Notes: generated from the sequence alone by a model not told the origin. 64,000 nt of DNA from Streptacidiphilus jeojiense (GCF_000719095.1 NZ_JOEH01000032.1:39599-103598); one strand, 5' to 3'; shown: positions 1 through 8,710, numbered from the stretch's first letter. Made by a program: numbers and translations.

Positions 1-900
1 GCCGTGGGAACAGTCGGTCCGTTCAGCCGTGAGTACGCTCGCGCGTTCAGTTGGTAGCGGGATGCACCAGACGACTGACCGATGAGCAGACCCGTGGTCA
101 GCCCGTCTGTTGGAACGGTAGTGACCTCCCCAGCGCGTTCGTCAGCTCCATAGCTCTTAAGAACGGCAGCCTGGCAGGCGGACAGTCGGCTCGTCAGCTC
201 GCAACCACGGCGGCAAGACAGTCAGGTCCCTCTGTCCGCAGCAAGTCAGCGAGGAAGGCAGATAGTACGAGGGTCCGGCAGCCAGTAAGCACGGCAGACA
301 GTTGTCTCAGCAGACCGACAGAGAGGCGGGTGATCAGGCAGGTAGTCGGTCAGCCAGACAGGTAGTTGGATCAAGCGACAGTACGTCAGCAACGCGGCTA
401 GGCAGACAGAAGAAAGGAACGTCCGTTGGAACGCAAGGCAGCAAACACGCAAGAACCAAAGAGAGTCTGTCCGTTCGCAAGGAGGCACGACTGACACAGA
501 GACAGGCAGCCCACTAGACAGTAAGTATGGGAGGTAGCTAGAAAGACAGCACGTCAGATGGTGCGTGATAGCGATGGTTAGAGGGTTAGTTGGATCCCTA
601 TTAAATAGGTTAGCAAATACATTAGTCTCTCCGTGATTCTGATCAGTACCGTGATCGTGAGTCTGATCACAACTCATGTAACTCTATAGATACATCTAGC
701 CATCGTTATATCTAAGGTTGTAGTGATAGCTAGATGGCTTGGTTGGCTGGACCGGCAGGCGGGGATCATCGTTATATCAATCCATATATGAATCGTTATT
801 GATATCGCCATGCTCGGCCGTTCGACGGGCCCGCTGGACAGTCCTGCCAGACCTCGCCGAGCGCCCGAAATGGCTAGATCTCATGCATATATCGATCGTT
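1..900. other. Gene-free left segment
   Basis: I see no credible gene here. The first ~500 bases are full of short words such as CAGACAG and GTCAG and lack the strong third-position G/C bias of the genes to the right. The open frames crossing it give low-complexity Ser/Arg-rich translations without plausible start context. From about 520 to 900 the DNA becomes strikingly AT-rich for this replicon and holds the ATCGTTATAT repeats listed separately. It stops abruptly at the transposase remnant. The triloop hairpins of the right telomere are absent, so this is not the other end of the molecule. Confidence 0.6.
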
Positions 901-904
901 ATAT
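702..904. repeat. AT-rich direct repeats ATCGTTATAT
   Basis: Three exact copies of ATCGTTATAT lie at 702-711, 768-777 and 895-904, with a fourth near-copy (ATCGTTATT, then GATAT) at 792-805, all in the same orientation. A word ATCTAGCCA at 694-702 is matched by its inverse TGGCTAGAT at 871-879. Repeats in an AT-rich pocket of a G+C-rich plasmid suggest an iteron, partition site or protein-binding array, but there is no neighbouring rep or par gene to support a specific role. Confidence 0.5.
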
Positions 905-1066
905 GACCAGTTGGCAGTGACAATGGGCGGTCGGCGGCCTGATTGGCCTGCTGCATCTCGTGGCTGGCCAGTTGCGCCCGAGCACCACGTAACAGGTGTG
1001 CCCTGCCGGCGCCGAGCATCGCTCACGCGCCCTCTCGGCGGGGCCGCGGTTGGACCCACTCCGGTG

Positions 1067-1921
1067 GGACCATCGAGCGTGCGCTGGCGCCGCGCCCGCG
1101 AGCACCCCAGCGCCCGCGCCCGCCTCGACGCCGAGCTCACCTCGAGGATCAAGGAGATACACGCCGACTCGGGTGGGATCTACGGTTCGCCCCGGGTCCA
1201 TGCCGTCCTGGCCCGCGAGGGGTTGCGGATCGGCCGCAAACGAGTCGAGCGCCTGATGCGCGAGGCCGACCTGCAAGGCATCAGCCCCCGCCGGCTCGGC
1301 CGCGGCTTCACCCGCCGTGACCCGCACGCGCCCCTGGCGCCGGACCTGGTGCAGCGCGACTTCACCGCACCTGCGCCGAACCGCCTGTGGGTCACCGATC
1401 TGACGATGATCGAGACCCTGGAGGGGCCGCTGTGGCTGTCCGCGATCCGCGACGCGTTCTCGCGCCGCGTGGTCGGCTGGGAGACCTCGGCGCGTGCTGA
1501 CGCCGACCTGGTCCTCTCCTCGTTGGAGTACGCCCTGGCCAGCCGCGAGGTCAGACCGGGGACCTTGATCCACCACGCCGACCACGGCACGCAATACACG
1601 TCCATCAAGCTCACAACACGCATGGTGCGCGCGGGAATCAAGGGGTCCATGGGGTCGGTGGGAGACTCGTACGACAACGCCCTGGCCGAGAACCTGTGGA
1701 TGCTGGTCAAGACCGAGTGCGTGCGCGGCCGCGTCTTCACCACCCGGGCCGAGGCCAACCTCGCGCTGTTCGAGTACATCGACGGCTTCTACAACCCCCG
1801 CCGCATCCAAAAGCGTCTGGGCTACCTCAGCCCCCTCGAATACGAGGAGCAGCACTACGCCGACCAGGCGACGGCCAATCAAGCGAACCTGAAACCCCGC
1901 CAACCCGCTCTGACCAGCTAA
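1067..1921 (+). pseudogene. IS3-family transposase (OrfB), 5'-truncated remnant
   Basis: The translation matches the catalytic (OrfB) half of IS3-type transposases: an HTH_21-like segment (SGGIYGSPRVHAVL), then a DDE integrase core with VTDLT, HHADHGTQY and DNALAENLW carrying the two Asp and the Glu. The family ending YIDGFYNPRRIQKRLGYLSP is intact. The frame is open back to 911, but the translation only becomes transposase-like from about 1067 (RWRRAREHPSARARLDAEL). The usual OrfA and the start of OrfB are missing, so the element was probably cut from the left. I could not identify terminal inverted repeats. It is unlikely to be autonomous. Confidence 0.8.
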
Positions 1922-1978
1922 TCCGCACCTCCCGCACAGCGGGGGAACCTCATTCCCGCAGAACCCGCACGACAACTG

Positions 1979-2131
1979 TCAGGCCGATGTGGCGTCGCTG
2001 CCGCAGTTGATCGGCATACGTCCCGCTGGGCTCCCGAGGCCTTCGAAGGTGACCGTCAGCAGGCGTTGGTGGGCCTCGAATACCGCAGCCGGGTCGATGG
2101 CGAGCTGCTGGGCGTAGGCGATGAGCTTCAA
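1979..2131 (-). CDS. Possible 50-residue remnant ORF
   Basis: Between the transposase remnant and the transfer operon a short minus-strand frame (TTG at 2131) reads LKLIAYAQQLAIDPAAVFEAHQ..., with natural-looking composition and codon bias. It has no clear ribosome binding site and no family I recognise. It may be the tail of a gene interrupted by the insertion element, or a small gene at the end of the transfer operon. Weakly supported. Confidence 0.2.
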   Translation of the reverse strand: MKLIAYAQQLAIDPAAVFEAHQRLLTVTFEGLGSPAGRMPINCGSDATSA

Positions 2132-2163
2132 CGGCGGCGGACTGCCCCTCGGGGGATGCTGTG

Positions 2164-2844
2164 TCAGGGGAGTTTCTCCTCGCCGCCGCTCTCCCCCTCC
2201 TCCCCGCCGTCCTTGCTGCCGCGGCCGGTCATCTTGCGCTCATGGCGGCGCTCCCCGTACGCCCCGGCTTCTCGGATCCCGTCGCGGGCGACGCCGATTC
2301 CCTCGCGACCGAGGTCGGCGACGGACCCGACGGCCGAGGCACCGGCGGTGGCCACCTGTCCGGCCGCGGCGGCCGTCTGGCCCACCGCTCCGGCCACGGC
2401 CGCGAGGGCGCCGAACGCTGCGGTCATGGCGCCCCCGGTGGCGCGTCCGGCCGGCTTGGCGGGCCCGGCCGGGGCCGCCTTGCCGCTCTTGGCTGCGGCG
2501 GCGCCTGCGGCGCGGGCGGCGGGGGACTGGGTGGCGGCCTGCCCGGTGGCGAGGAGCGTCCCCTCGACCACGACGCTTCCCCCGGGGAGGGTGAGCCGGA
2601 AGCGCCCCGGCTTGCCGGTGGCCAGGACGCCGAGGTTCGCGGCGGTGAGCTGCTCGACGGGGAAGAAGCACTGCGCCCGCGCACCGCCGCCGTCAGGGCC
2701 CCTGTGCTTCTCCCCGCAGGTGGCGCTCACCGTAGCGCCGGTCGAGATGAGCGTGAGCTCGCGCGGGGGGCTGCCGGTCTCACGGCCAGGGCAGCGGAGC
2801 GCGGTGCCCTTCACCGTGAGGCCGCGCGCCTTGATGGTGGTCAT
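2164..2844 (-). CDS. Hypothetical Ala/Gly-rich protein of the transfer operon
   Basis: A 226-residue protein starting at ATG 2844, preceded by TAGGAG. The N-terminal ~100 residues contain two cysteines and look compact (MTTIKARGLTVKGTALRC). The middle is Ala-rich (about residues 105-175), and the tail is charged, ending in a Gly/Glu-rich stretch. No membrane segment is convincing. It is the last clear gene of the minus-strand transfer operon, 11 bases after the Spd-like gene, so a role in plasmid spread or regulation is inferred from position only. Confidence 0.6.
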   Translation of the reverse strand: MTTIKARGLTVKGTALRCPGRETGSPPRELTLISTGATVSATCGEKHRGPDGGGARAQCFFPVEQLTAANLGVLATGKPGRFRLTLPGGSVVVEGTLLATGQAATQSPAARAAGAAAAKSGKAAPAGPAKPAGRATGGAMTAAFGALAAVAGAVGQTAAAAGQVATAGASAVGSVADLGREGIGVARDGIREAGAYGERRHERKMTGRGSKDGGEEGESGGEEKLP

Positions 2845-2855
2845 GGTCTCGTCTC

Positions 2856-3365
2856 CTACTTCCTGGCGATGGCGGTTGCCGTGGCGGTAGCGGTTGCCTT
2901 GGCGAACGGGCCCCGTGCGGTGGCGGTCGTGCTCGCCGTTGCGGTGACGTTCCCGCCGCCCTTGCGCTTCACCACGGCAGCGAGGATGCCGAGCAGGACG
3001 GCGAGGACGAACGCCACCTTGGCCAGCATGACCAGGGTGGCGGCGAGGCCAGCCAGCGCGTCGGCAGCGACGCTGATGGCGTAGGCCACCATGACCGAGG
3101 AGCCGGACAGGGAGAGGGACACGAGGGCCGTGGCCTTCACCCAGGCCGGGACAGCCGAGGGGGCCGCGGTCTGCTGCGACGGGGCGGGGGCGGGTGAGCC
3201 GTACGTCGCGGCGTAGACCCACACACGGCGGCCGTCGGGGGTCTGGGCCTCGATCGCGCCCGGGATCGGGAAGGGCGACAGGTAGGGCAGGGTCGCCGAG
3301 GTCTCCACGGGCGCAGGGTGATAAATCGCCGGCTCAGCAGGGGTGTTGGCAGCGGCGGTGAACAT
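2856..3365 (-). CDS. Spd-like membrane protein (plasmid spread candidate)
   Basis: A 169-residue protein starting at ATG 3365 after GAGGAG. The first ~70 residues are polar and Pro-rich. Two hydrophobic segments follow at roughly 75-105 and 108-130 (ALAGLAATLVMLAKVAFVLA), then a basic Lys/Arg/Ala/Thr tail. Small hydrophobic proteins next to traB in Streptomyces conjugative plasmids are usually Spd proteins, needed for movement of the plasmid between hyphal compartments. The assignment rests on hydropathy and on its place downstream of traB, not on a diagnostic motif. Confidence 0.55.
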   Translation of the reverse strand: MFTAAANTPAEPAIYHPAPVETSATLPYLSPFPIPGAIEAQTPDGRRVWVYAATYGSPAPAPSQQTAAPSAVPAWVKATALVSLSLSGSSVMVAYAISVAADALAGLAATLVMLAKVAFVLAVLLGILAAVVKRKGGGNVTATASTTATARGPFAKATATATATAIARK

Positions 3366-3390
3366 GGGCTCGCTCCTCGAATCTGGGCCG

Positions 3391-3576
3391 GAGGGGGTGT
3401 CGAGGGGGTGTCTCGATCGGAGATTTGACCGCATTTGCGCCAGTCTGGGGGTGTCACGGGGGGTGTCGGGTCCCGCCCGAGGGTGTCGCTGGGGGACACC
3501 CCCGGACGGGCGGGGACACGTCCGGGACACGTCACCACCTGGGGTTATGTGGGGGTGACACCCTCCCGGACACGTC
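3391..3576. repeat. Candidate clt locus: 8-bp repeats between traB and spd-like gene
   Basis: This 222-base gene-free gap is packed with 8-mers. GGGGTGTC occurs directly at 3394-3401, 3405-3412, 3448-3455 and 3460-3467, with AGGGTGTC at 3480-3487. The inverse GACACCCC is at 3495-3502, and a near-inverse at 3557-3564. A second word, GACACGTC, occurs at 3515-3522, 3526-3533 and 3569-3576. In Streptomyces plasmids TraB binds 8-bp direct repeats in a cis-acting transfer locus (clt) near the 3' end of traB, which is where this cluster lies. The exact recognition word is plasmid-specific, so identification as clt is inference. Confidence 0.55.
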
Positions 3577-3587
3577 TATTCGACCTG

Positions 3588-5831
3588 TCATGCGCCGAGT
3601 ACGAACGTGACGTCGGAGCGGCGGAATCCGCGCCCCTCGGCTCCGGCCAGAGTGGTGACCTTGACGCGGTCGAGGGTCTTCCCGGTGCCGTCGAGGGCCT
3701 CCTCGATCTCCCGGCCGAGGCGGGCGCCGACCCGGCTGGACCATGCCTTGTCGCTCTCACCCTCGCGCGGTTCCCACCCGGCAGCCGGGTCCTGACGGTG
3801 CAACAGGCGGGCAATGTCGGAGCTGCCGAGCTCGGCCGCACCGGACTCCTCGAACGCCTTCCGGATCTGGGCGAGGATGCCGGACACGGACAGCAGCCCC
3901 GATGCGGCGTAGCCGGTCAGGGTGCCTGCCTCGACCCGCAGGGCCCGACCCCGGATGCAAATCCGCTCGAACTGCTGCGGGGTGATCAGGTCGGTTTGCA
4001 GCTTCTCGGCGCCCGATTCCTCGGCGAGGATGCCGACCCCGATCACGCCGAGGCCGGCGGCGGTGTGGCCGCGCTTGGCCGTGCCATCGCCGAGGATCAT
4101 GTCCGACGAGGTGTCGTCCACGGTGTGCACGCTGTAGCGCTTGAGGATCACGTCGCGGAAGTCGGTGGGCACCGACTTGGCGCTCGGGCGCTGCGCCGCA
4201 GCAACGATGATCAGGCCGCACGCCCGGCCGCGCCGGATGAGGCGGGCGAGCTTCTCGACGACGGCCGCGAATTCTTTCAGCCCCTCCTTGCGGGCGAGCA
4301 GGACCCCGAACGCCTCCTGGATCTCGTCGATCAGGAACATGAGGACGGGCATGCCGTGTGCCTCGGCCATGGCGGGCGTGAGGCGCATGTCGGGGCGCTG
4401 CGCCTTGGGCATCTTGCGGATCTTGGCGAACCGCGCGTCCATCTCCTCGATGAGTTCGTCGACCAGGTCAATGAACTCATCGACCGCCGCCGGATCAGCA
4501 CCGATGATCGCCCGGTGCGCGATGCCTTCGAGCTCCTCCCAGTCCGCGCCGCCCTTGAAGTCGGCGAGCAGGATGCGGCACTGGGGGTCGAGGACGCCGG
4601 CCGCCGCCGGGAGGCGCATGGCCGAGGTCTTGCCATACCCCTGCGCCCCGCCGAACAGCATGGAGGACCACAGGAGTTGGAGGGTCTTCCGTGTGCTCTT
4701 GCGGGTGGAGCCGAACGGGACGCCGTCCCAGATCGACCAACGGTCGGCCTCGACCAGCAGGGAGACGGGCGCCGGACCGGAGAACGGGACGATGGCCGAC
4801 ACCCACAGGACGACGTCGTTCGGGGTCTCGCCCTGCAGCAGGTCGATGCGCTCCAGCGGCAGGCCGAGGGCCCCGGCGAACTGCTCGGCCTTGCCCCGCA
4901 GTGCCTTGCACACCACGCCGGCGGGGAGCTTGAACTCGATCGTCGTGTTCTCGAGTTCGTCGCGGGTGCCCAGGCCCACGGCTCGGATTTCCTGCTCGGC
5001 GGTGATCAACCGGATATCCCGCAGGGCCCGGGTGATCCGCTCGTCGGTCACCGGGGCGTCGCTGCCCATAGGTTGGACCTGGTCAAGGAATGCGAACGCC
5101 CCGTCGGGGGCGCGGCGGACGAGCTCGCGGTGACCGAGGGCGTAGAGGAGCCCGAACAGCGGGATGAGCGCGGGGACGGCCAGGACCAGGCCCCAGGTCT
5201 GGCCAAGGGCGATCAGGGCCGCCACGTAGGAGGTGCAGCCAGTCAGGGCGTAGACGGTGACCGGCTCGCGGCGGCGCTGCTTCCCTTCCTTGCGTCGGTC
5301 GGCCCGCAGGTCCGCGATGTGCTCCGGACCTGCGTTGGCCCGTCGGACCTTGTCGGCAATCTCGCCGAACTCCGTGGCAAACAGGTGCGACCAGGCGTCA
5401 CGGGTGCCGACTCGGGCACCCAGGGCAGCAATGCTGACACCGCGCCACAGGTAGACCGGCGAACGGGTCAGGTGGAACAGGGAGGCGTTCGCCCACACGG
5501 CGCGGCGCTGACGCCAGGCGCCCAGGTCAGTGAACGTGGCGGGGATGATCTCGCGCAGGTTCCAGCCGTCGCGCTCGTCGCCCACGGGGGCCTCGTCGAG
5601 CTGCTCGAACACCCCGCCCTCGGCAACCGCGGATTCCTCGTCCTGCTCGGCCTTGTCCAGCTGGATGGTTCCGGTGCGCAGGTCGGCGACGCCGCACGGG
5701 CTGTTCCGGGCGGCGATGCGGGCGCGGCGTTCGAGCTGGTCGAGGATCTCGGGGTCACGGTAGACGGAGTGGCCGGCAAGCTCGCCGCTCTCGGCCTCGG
5801 GCTCGGTGCCCTGCTCGGTGCTGGTGGTCAT
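3588..5831 (-). CDS. traB: TraB, FtsK/SpoIIIE-type DNA translocase for conjugation
   Basis: A 747-residue protein starting at ATG 5831 after AAGGAAGG. Order of parts: a polar N-terminus, hydrophobic segments around residues 190-225 (membrane anchor), an FtsK-type ATPase with Walker A GGAQGYGKTS near residue 397 and Walker B VLMFLIDEIQE near 500, and a C-terminal winged-helix-like region. In Streptomyces plasmids TraB alone moves double-stranded plasmid DNA between mycelia as a hexameric pore and binds clt repeats with its C-terminus. Those repeats may lie immediately downstream. It sits in the middle of the minus-strand transfer operon. The family assignment is secure. Confidence 0.92.
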   Translation of the reverse strand: MTTSTEQGTEPEAESGELAGHSVYRDPEILDQLERRARIAARNSPCGVADLRTGTIQLDKAEQDEESAVAEGGVFEQLDEAPVGDERDGWNLREIIPATFTDLGAWRQRRAVWANASLFHLTRSPVYLWRGVSIAALGARVGTRDAWSHLFATEFGEIADKVRRANAGPEHIADLRADRRKEGKQRRREPVTVYALTGCTSYVAALIALGQTWGLVLAVPALIPLFGLLYALGHRELVRRAPDGAFAFLDQVQPMGSDAPVTDERITRALRDIRLITAEQEIRAVGLGTRDELENTTIEFKLPAGVVCKALRGKAEQFAGALGLPLERIDLLQGETPNDVVLWVSAIVPFSGPAPVSLLVEADRWSIWDGVPFGSTRKSTRKTLQLLWSSMLFGGAQGYGKTSAMRLPAAAGVLDPQCRILLADFKGGADWEELEGIAHRAIIGADPAAVDEFIDLVDELIEEMDARFAKIRKMPKAQRPDMRLTPAMAEAHGMPVLMFLIDEIQEAFGVLLARKEGLKEFAAVVEKLARLIRRGRACGLIIVAAAQRPSAKSVPTDFRDVILKRYSVHTVDDTSSDMILGDGTAKRGHTAAGLGVIGVGILAEESGAEKLQTDLITPQQFERICIRGRALRVEAGTLTGYAASGLLSVSGILAQIRKAFEESGAAELGSSDIARLLHRQDPAAGWEPREGESDKAWSSRVGARLGREIEEALDGTGKTLDRVKVTTLAGAEGRGFRRSDVTFVLGA

Positions 5832-5903
5832 GGTGCTGTCCTTCCTTGAAGAGTGGGGCCGGCGGCCCGGCCGCGCGGGGGGTGCGGCCGGGCGAGCAGG
5901 GCG

Positions 5904-6227
5904 TCAGAGCTTCGGCGTGACGGCGGACAGGCGGCCGTCGAGGAGGTCGAGCGAGAGGTGAAGTCGGGCGAGGGCGATCTCGGCAGCGGCCCCGAGGGCG
6001 GCCCCCTCGGCAAGGAGGGAGCGTGCGTCCTCGGCGGCCCGCCATGCCTTGTCGCCGTGCTCTCCGGTGGGGGAGTGGGTGGCGAATGCCATGTAGAGGA
6101 GGCCGAGCTCGGCGCACGTCCGGGCGATGTTCGGGTGACGGGCGGCGGCCTCGGCGTCGGCCTGGTCGGCGAGTTCGCGGGCGATCTGGTGGAAGACGTT
6201 CCCGCCGTCGGTGTTGGCCTCAATCAT
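5904..6227 (-). CDS. Hypothetical small helical protein of the transfer operon
   Basis: A 107-residue protein (MIEANTDGGNVFHQIARELA...), predicted to be almost entirely helical with many Ala and Leu. The start ATG 6227 is set by a strong AAGGAGG and by a 4-base ATGA overlap with the stop of the preceding gene, implying coupled translation. I do not recognise a family. A 72-base gap separates it from traB. Confidence 0.65.
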   Translation of the reverse strand: MIEANTDGGNVFHQIARELADQADAEAAARHPNIARTCAELGLLYMAFATHSPTGEHGDKAWRAAEDARSLLAEGAALGAAAEIALARLHLSLDLLDGRLSAVTPKL

Positions 6228-6469
6228 TTCCCTGCCTCCTTCTTCTTCGCGGCCTTGCTCTCGGCGCGGATCGTGGCCGACTGCCGGGCGGAGCGGACGA
6301 GGCGGGCAAGGGCGGGCAGGGACAGGAGGAACGCCAGGAGGAGCACGCCGAACAGGGCCGAGTCCTGCCACCCGAGGGCGGGGGCAAGGCGGATGGTCAG
6401 GTACACCCCGGCCGGGGTGGCGATGATCAGCGTCCGGGGCGGGGTGAAGCTACGGGCGGTGCTGCTCAT
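6224..6469 (-). CDS. Small single-span membrane protein of the transfer operon
   Basis: An 81-residue protein with hydrophobic segments near residues 13-28 and 38-55 (ALFGVLLLAFLLSLPALARL) and a Lys/Ala-rich C-terminus (SKAAKKKEAGK). It overlaps both neighbours by 4 bases (ATGA), so it is part of a translationally coupled chain. Probably a transfer or spread accessory protein. No family motif was recognised. Confidence 0.65.
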   Translation of the reverse strand: MSSTARSFTPPRTLIIATPAGVYLTIRLAPALGWQDSALFGVLLLAFLLSLPALARLVRSARQSATIRAESKAAKKKEAGK

Positions 6470-7704
6470 CGGGCTGCCCTCTCGTTCTTGACGGCGTCGC
6501 GCAGACGGATCAGGTATTCGGTGGACCCGCCACCGACGGCGGAGCGGACGTTGGCGACGGACAGTTTCGTGACGTCGCGCAGGGCGGCGGCGAGGTCCCT
6601 GACCTTGTCGAGGTCGGCCTCGTCGAGGGGTTTCAGGGGGGTCTTGGCGGCGGTCCGCCCACTGACGCGCTTCCCTTTACGCCCAAGGGTTTTCGGGCCC
6701 CGGGGGCCTCCCGTGGGACTGAGGTTCGGGCCGCCGTTGGAGCGCCCGCCGCCGGTCCCGTCCTCGTCCTCCCCGGGGCCGAACAGCTCCGCGAGGAGGA
6801 GTTCGACGGCGACGGCCTCGGGGCTCATCTCGGACCCGGCGACGGCTTCGGACAGGGCCTTGTCCGCCGCGACACGGGCGGCCAGGACCGCGGCTGTGAT
6901 GCCCAGGTCGGAACGGTGCACGTCGTACCAGGCGGACCGCCACGCGGTCTCGGTGGGCAGGGTGCCGTACGGTGCGGCGGTCATCAGGTCGACGTACCGG
7001 CGGTACACCGCGCGGAACCGCCGACGGCGCTTGCGGTCGTGGCGCCTGCGCCGCCGGTCCTCGCGGCGCTGCGCTTTGGTGCGCGAGCTCTTGCTCTTGT
7101 GGCGGCCGATGCCGCGCAGTTCCCAGAACGCGACGGAGCCGAGGGAGGCGAGGGCGAGCACCCAGGCGAGCCACCCGCCCTCGGGCCCGGGGGCGTGCGA
7201 GTAGTTGATCGTTGCGGCGATTCCGGCCGCGCCCCACATGGCGAGGCGGAACGGCAGGGTGGGGCGTCCCTCGCGCCGGGCGCGTTCCCCGGCGATGGTG
7301 GCGACGCCCGCCCCGGACTCCAGCATCACGGCCAGAGCAACCGCGATCATGACGGGGAGACCGGCGTCCGACAGGGCATGGAGCTGGAAGTACAGCGCCG
7401 GCCCGGCCGAGCACACCATCACGACCAGAGCGGCGACGGTGTCACCCTGGGCACGCAGCCTGGCGAACCCGGCGGCGCGGGCGGACTGGCGCTCGGTGCG
7501 GCGGCGGGTCTTCTCGCGGTCGGCCTCGCGGCGGGCCCGACGCTGGGCCTCGTCGCGCTCAGCGCGGTCCTGGCGCTCCTGCTCGCGCCGGTTGGCCTCT
7601 GCTTCGCGCTCGGCCTCGCGCTCGGCGGCCTTCTGAGCGAGCTCCAGCTCGAAGGCGGCAGCGCGGTCCTTACGGCGCTCCTCGTAGAACTCGGAGTTGT
7701 TCAT
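6466..7704 (-). CDS. DUF2637-like polytopic membrane protein (SpdB-type candidate)
   Basis: A 412-residue protein starting at ATG 7704. Residues ~15-85 form a highly charged Glu/Arg-rich coiled-coil-like stretch. Four membrane segments follow at about 90-110, 116-140, 153-168 and 177-194, then a very basic region (RREDRRRRRHDRKRRRR). The soluble C-terminal domain ends in a short helical module. This layout (charged coil, four spans, basic cytoplasmic tail) resembles the DUF2637 membrane proteins common in actinomycete conjugative plasmids and integrative elements, often annotated Spd. It overlaps both adjacent genes by 4 bases. Confidence 0.6.
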   Translation of the reverse strand: MNNSEFYEERRKDRAAAFELELAQKAAEREAEREAEANRREQERQDRAERDEAQRRARREADREKTRRRTERQSARAAGFARLRAQGDTVAALVVMVCSAGPALYFQLHALSDAGLPVMIAVALAVMLESGAGVATIAGERARREGRPTLPFRLAMWGAAGIAATINYSHAPGPEGGWLAWVLALASLGSVAFWELRGIGRHKSKSSRTKAQRREDRRRRRHDRKRRRRFRAVYRRYVDLMTAAPYGTLPTETAWRSAWYDVHRSDLGITAAVLAARVAADKALSEAVAGSEMSPEAVAVELLLAELFGPGEDEDGTGGGRSNGGPNLSPTGGPRGPKTLGRKGKRVSGRTAAKTPLKPLDEADLDKVRDLAAALRDVTKLSVANVRSAVGGGSTEYLIRLRDAVKNERAAR

Positions 7705-7943
7705 CGGCGGTTCTCCTTGCGCAGGGTGCGGGCGCAGAGGGGGCATCCGGTGTAGTAGAGCCGTCCGCCCCGCTCGGCGCGGTCGATCTCGACGAACAAG
7801 GCCACGGACAGGGCGCCGAACAGGGCGGCGATCCACCACTGGCGGGCGACGGCGGCGAATCCGGCCACGCAGAACAGGCCGACAACGACAGCGGGGCTAG
7901 TGATCAGGTGGTGCGCGGCGGCGGCGACGGGGCGGCCCTTCAC
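7701..7943 (-). CDS. Small membrane protein with CxxC near the C-terminus
   Basis: An 80-residue protein with a GTG start at 7943 that overlaps the preceding stop (GTGA). Two hydrophobic spans lie at roughly 15-30 and 36-50, followed by YTGCPLCARTLRKENRR, a CxxC motif that could bind metal or form a disulfide. It is one link in the overlapping transfer operon. Function unknown. Confidence 0.6.
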   Translation of the reverse strand: MKGRPVAAAAHHLITSPAVVVGLFCVAGFAAVARQWWIAALFGALSVALFVEIDRAERGGRLYYTGCPLCARTLRKENRR

Positions 7944-8209
7944 GGCGTCACCGCCGGCGGCGGGGTGTTGCGGTAGGTGGAGGCGGCCCGGATGGCGACG
8001 CGGGCCAGGACCGCGGCCCCGCCCAGGAACGCGGCGGCCTTGATCGCGGCCACCAGGGCGCAGACCATGGTCACGACGAGGGGGGCGGAGAGGTAGACCA
8101 GGCCGACGAGGAGGCCGACCAGGACCAGGAGAGCGGCGGGGTGCAGTCGGTCGGCGAGGCCGAGCAGGGTGCGGAAGGTGCGGGCGATGGCGCGGCGGTC
8201 GATCCTCAT
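7940..8209 (-). CDS. Small membrane protein of the transfer operon
   Basis: An 89-residue protein with two strongly hydrophobic segments at about 23-42 and 43-65 and a basic N-terminus (MRIDRRAIARTFRTL). Start ATG 8209 overlaps the upstream stop by 4 bases, and its stop overlaps the next GTG start. Such small hydrophobic proteins in this position are typical spread-gene candidates. No specific family was seen. Confidence 0.6.
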   Translation of the reverse strand: MRIDRRAIARTFRTLLGLADRLHPAALLVLVGLLVGLVYLSAPLVVTMVCALVAAIKAAAFLGGAAVLARVAIRAASTYRNTPPPAVTP

Positions 8210-8577
8210 GCGACCCACCCCCGGAGGGCCTGGTCGACCACGTCGTGGTCGTAGCCGTCGGCGTCGTCGGCGAGCTCCAGCTCGGCAACGACGACGGCGA
8301 GGCGGGCGACGGCCTGGGGGATGTTCACGAACCCCTCGTCGATCATGTCGACCAGGGCGGCGACGCGGGCGTACTCGCCGGCGAACGCAGCGAACACGTC
8401 GTCGTCGTGGTCCTGGTCGCCCAGGTCTTCGGGGATCTCGTACTGGGAACCGAGGACGAGGTCGACGTCGAGGGTGATCGCGACGGAGAGGTCCGTCCGG
8501 GTGGCGTCGTCGACAAGGCGGACACCTGCGGCGCGGATTCGCGCGCCGGGGACGCTTTCGGGCATGGTGATGCTCAC
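8206..8577 (-). CDS. First gene of the transfer operon, hypothetical acidic protein
   Basis: A 123-residue acidic protein (many Asp/Glu, e.g. DQDHDDDVFAAFAGEYARV). I place the start at GTG 8577 because GAGGAG lies nine bases upstream. TTG 8586 and ATG 8565 are alternatives. It heads the minus-strand chain of overlapping genes leading to traB and is transcribed away from the GntR repressor gene. No family was recognised. Confidence 0.6.
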   Translation of the reverse strand: MSITMPESVPGARIRAAGVRLVDDATRTDLSVAITLDVDLVLGSQYEIPEDLGDQDHDDDVFAAFAGEYARVAALVDMIDEGFVNIPQAVARLAVVVAELELADDADGYDHDVVDQALRGWVA

Positions 8578-8676
8578 GCGGTTCAACTCCTCTACTGAGT
8601 TGGTCCGCCTGCGGCCCCGGTGCGTCTAGACCACGCATTCGGGGCCGTGCCCTTTGGTGGGCATGGCGGGGCGGGC

Positions 8677-8710
8677 GTCACTCTGTGAGGACCTGGCCTC
8701 ACAGAGTGAC
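8677..8710 (-). promoter_or_regulatory. Perfect 14-bp inverted repeat in the transfer operon leader
   Basis: GTCACTCTGTGAGG (8677-8690) and CCTCACAGAGTGAC (8697-8710) form a perfect 14-bp inverted repeat with a six-base centre ACCTGG. It lies about 100 bases upstream of the first transfer gene. It could be an operator for the neighbouring GntR-type repressor or a stem-loop in the 5' leader. There is no T-run, so I do not call it a terminator. Confidence 0.55.

Noticed and set aside
1..365. Short ORFs in the left segment
   Set aside because: Low-complexity translations rich in Ser, Arg and Gln that arise from CAGACAG-like words. No ribosome binding site.
3435..5849. 800-codon plus-strand frame opposite traB
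   Set aside because: The TraB reading on the minus strand has FtsK motifs. The plus frame is a compositional shadow and also runs through the clt-like repeats.
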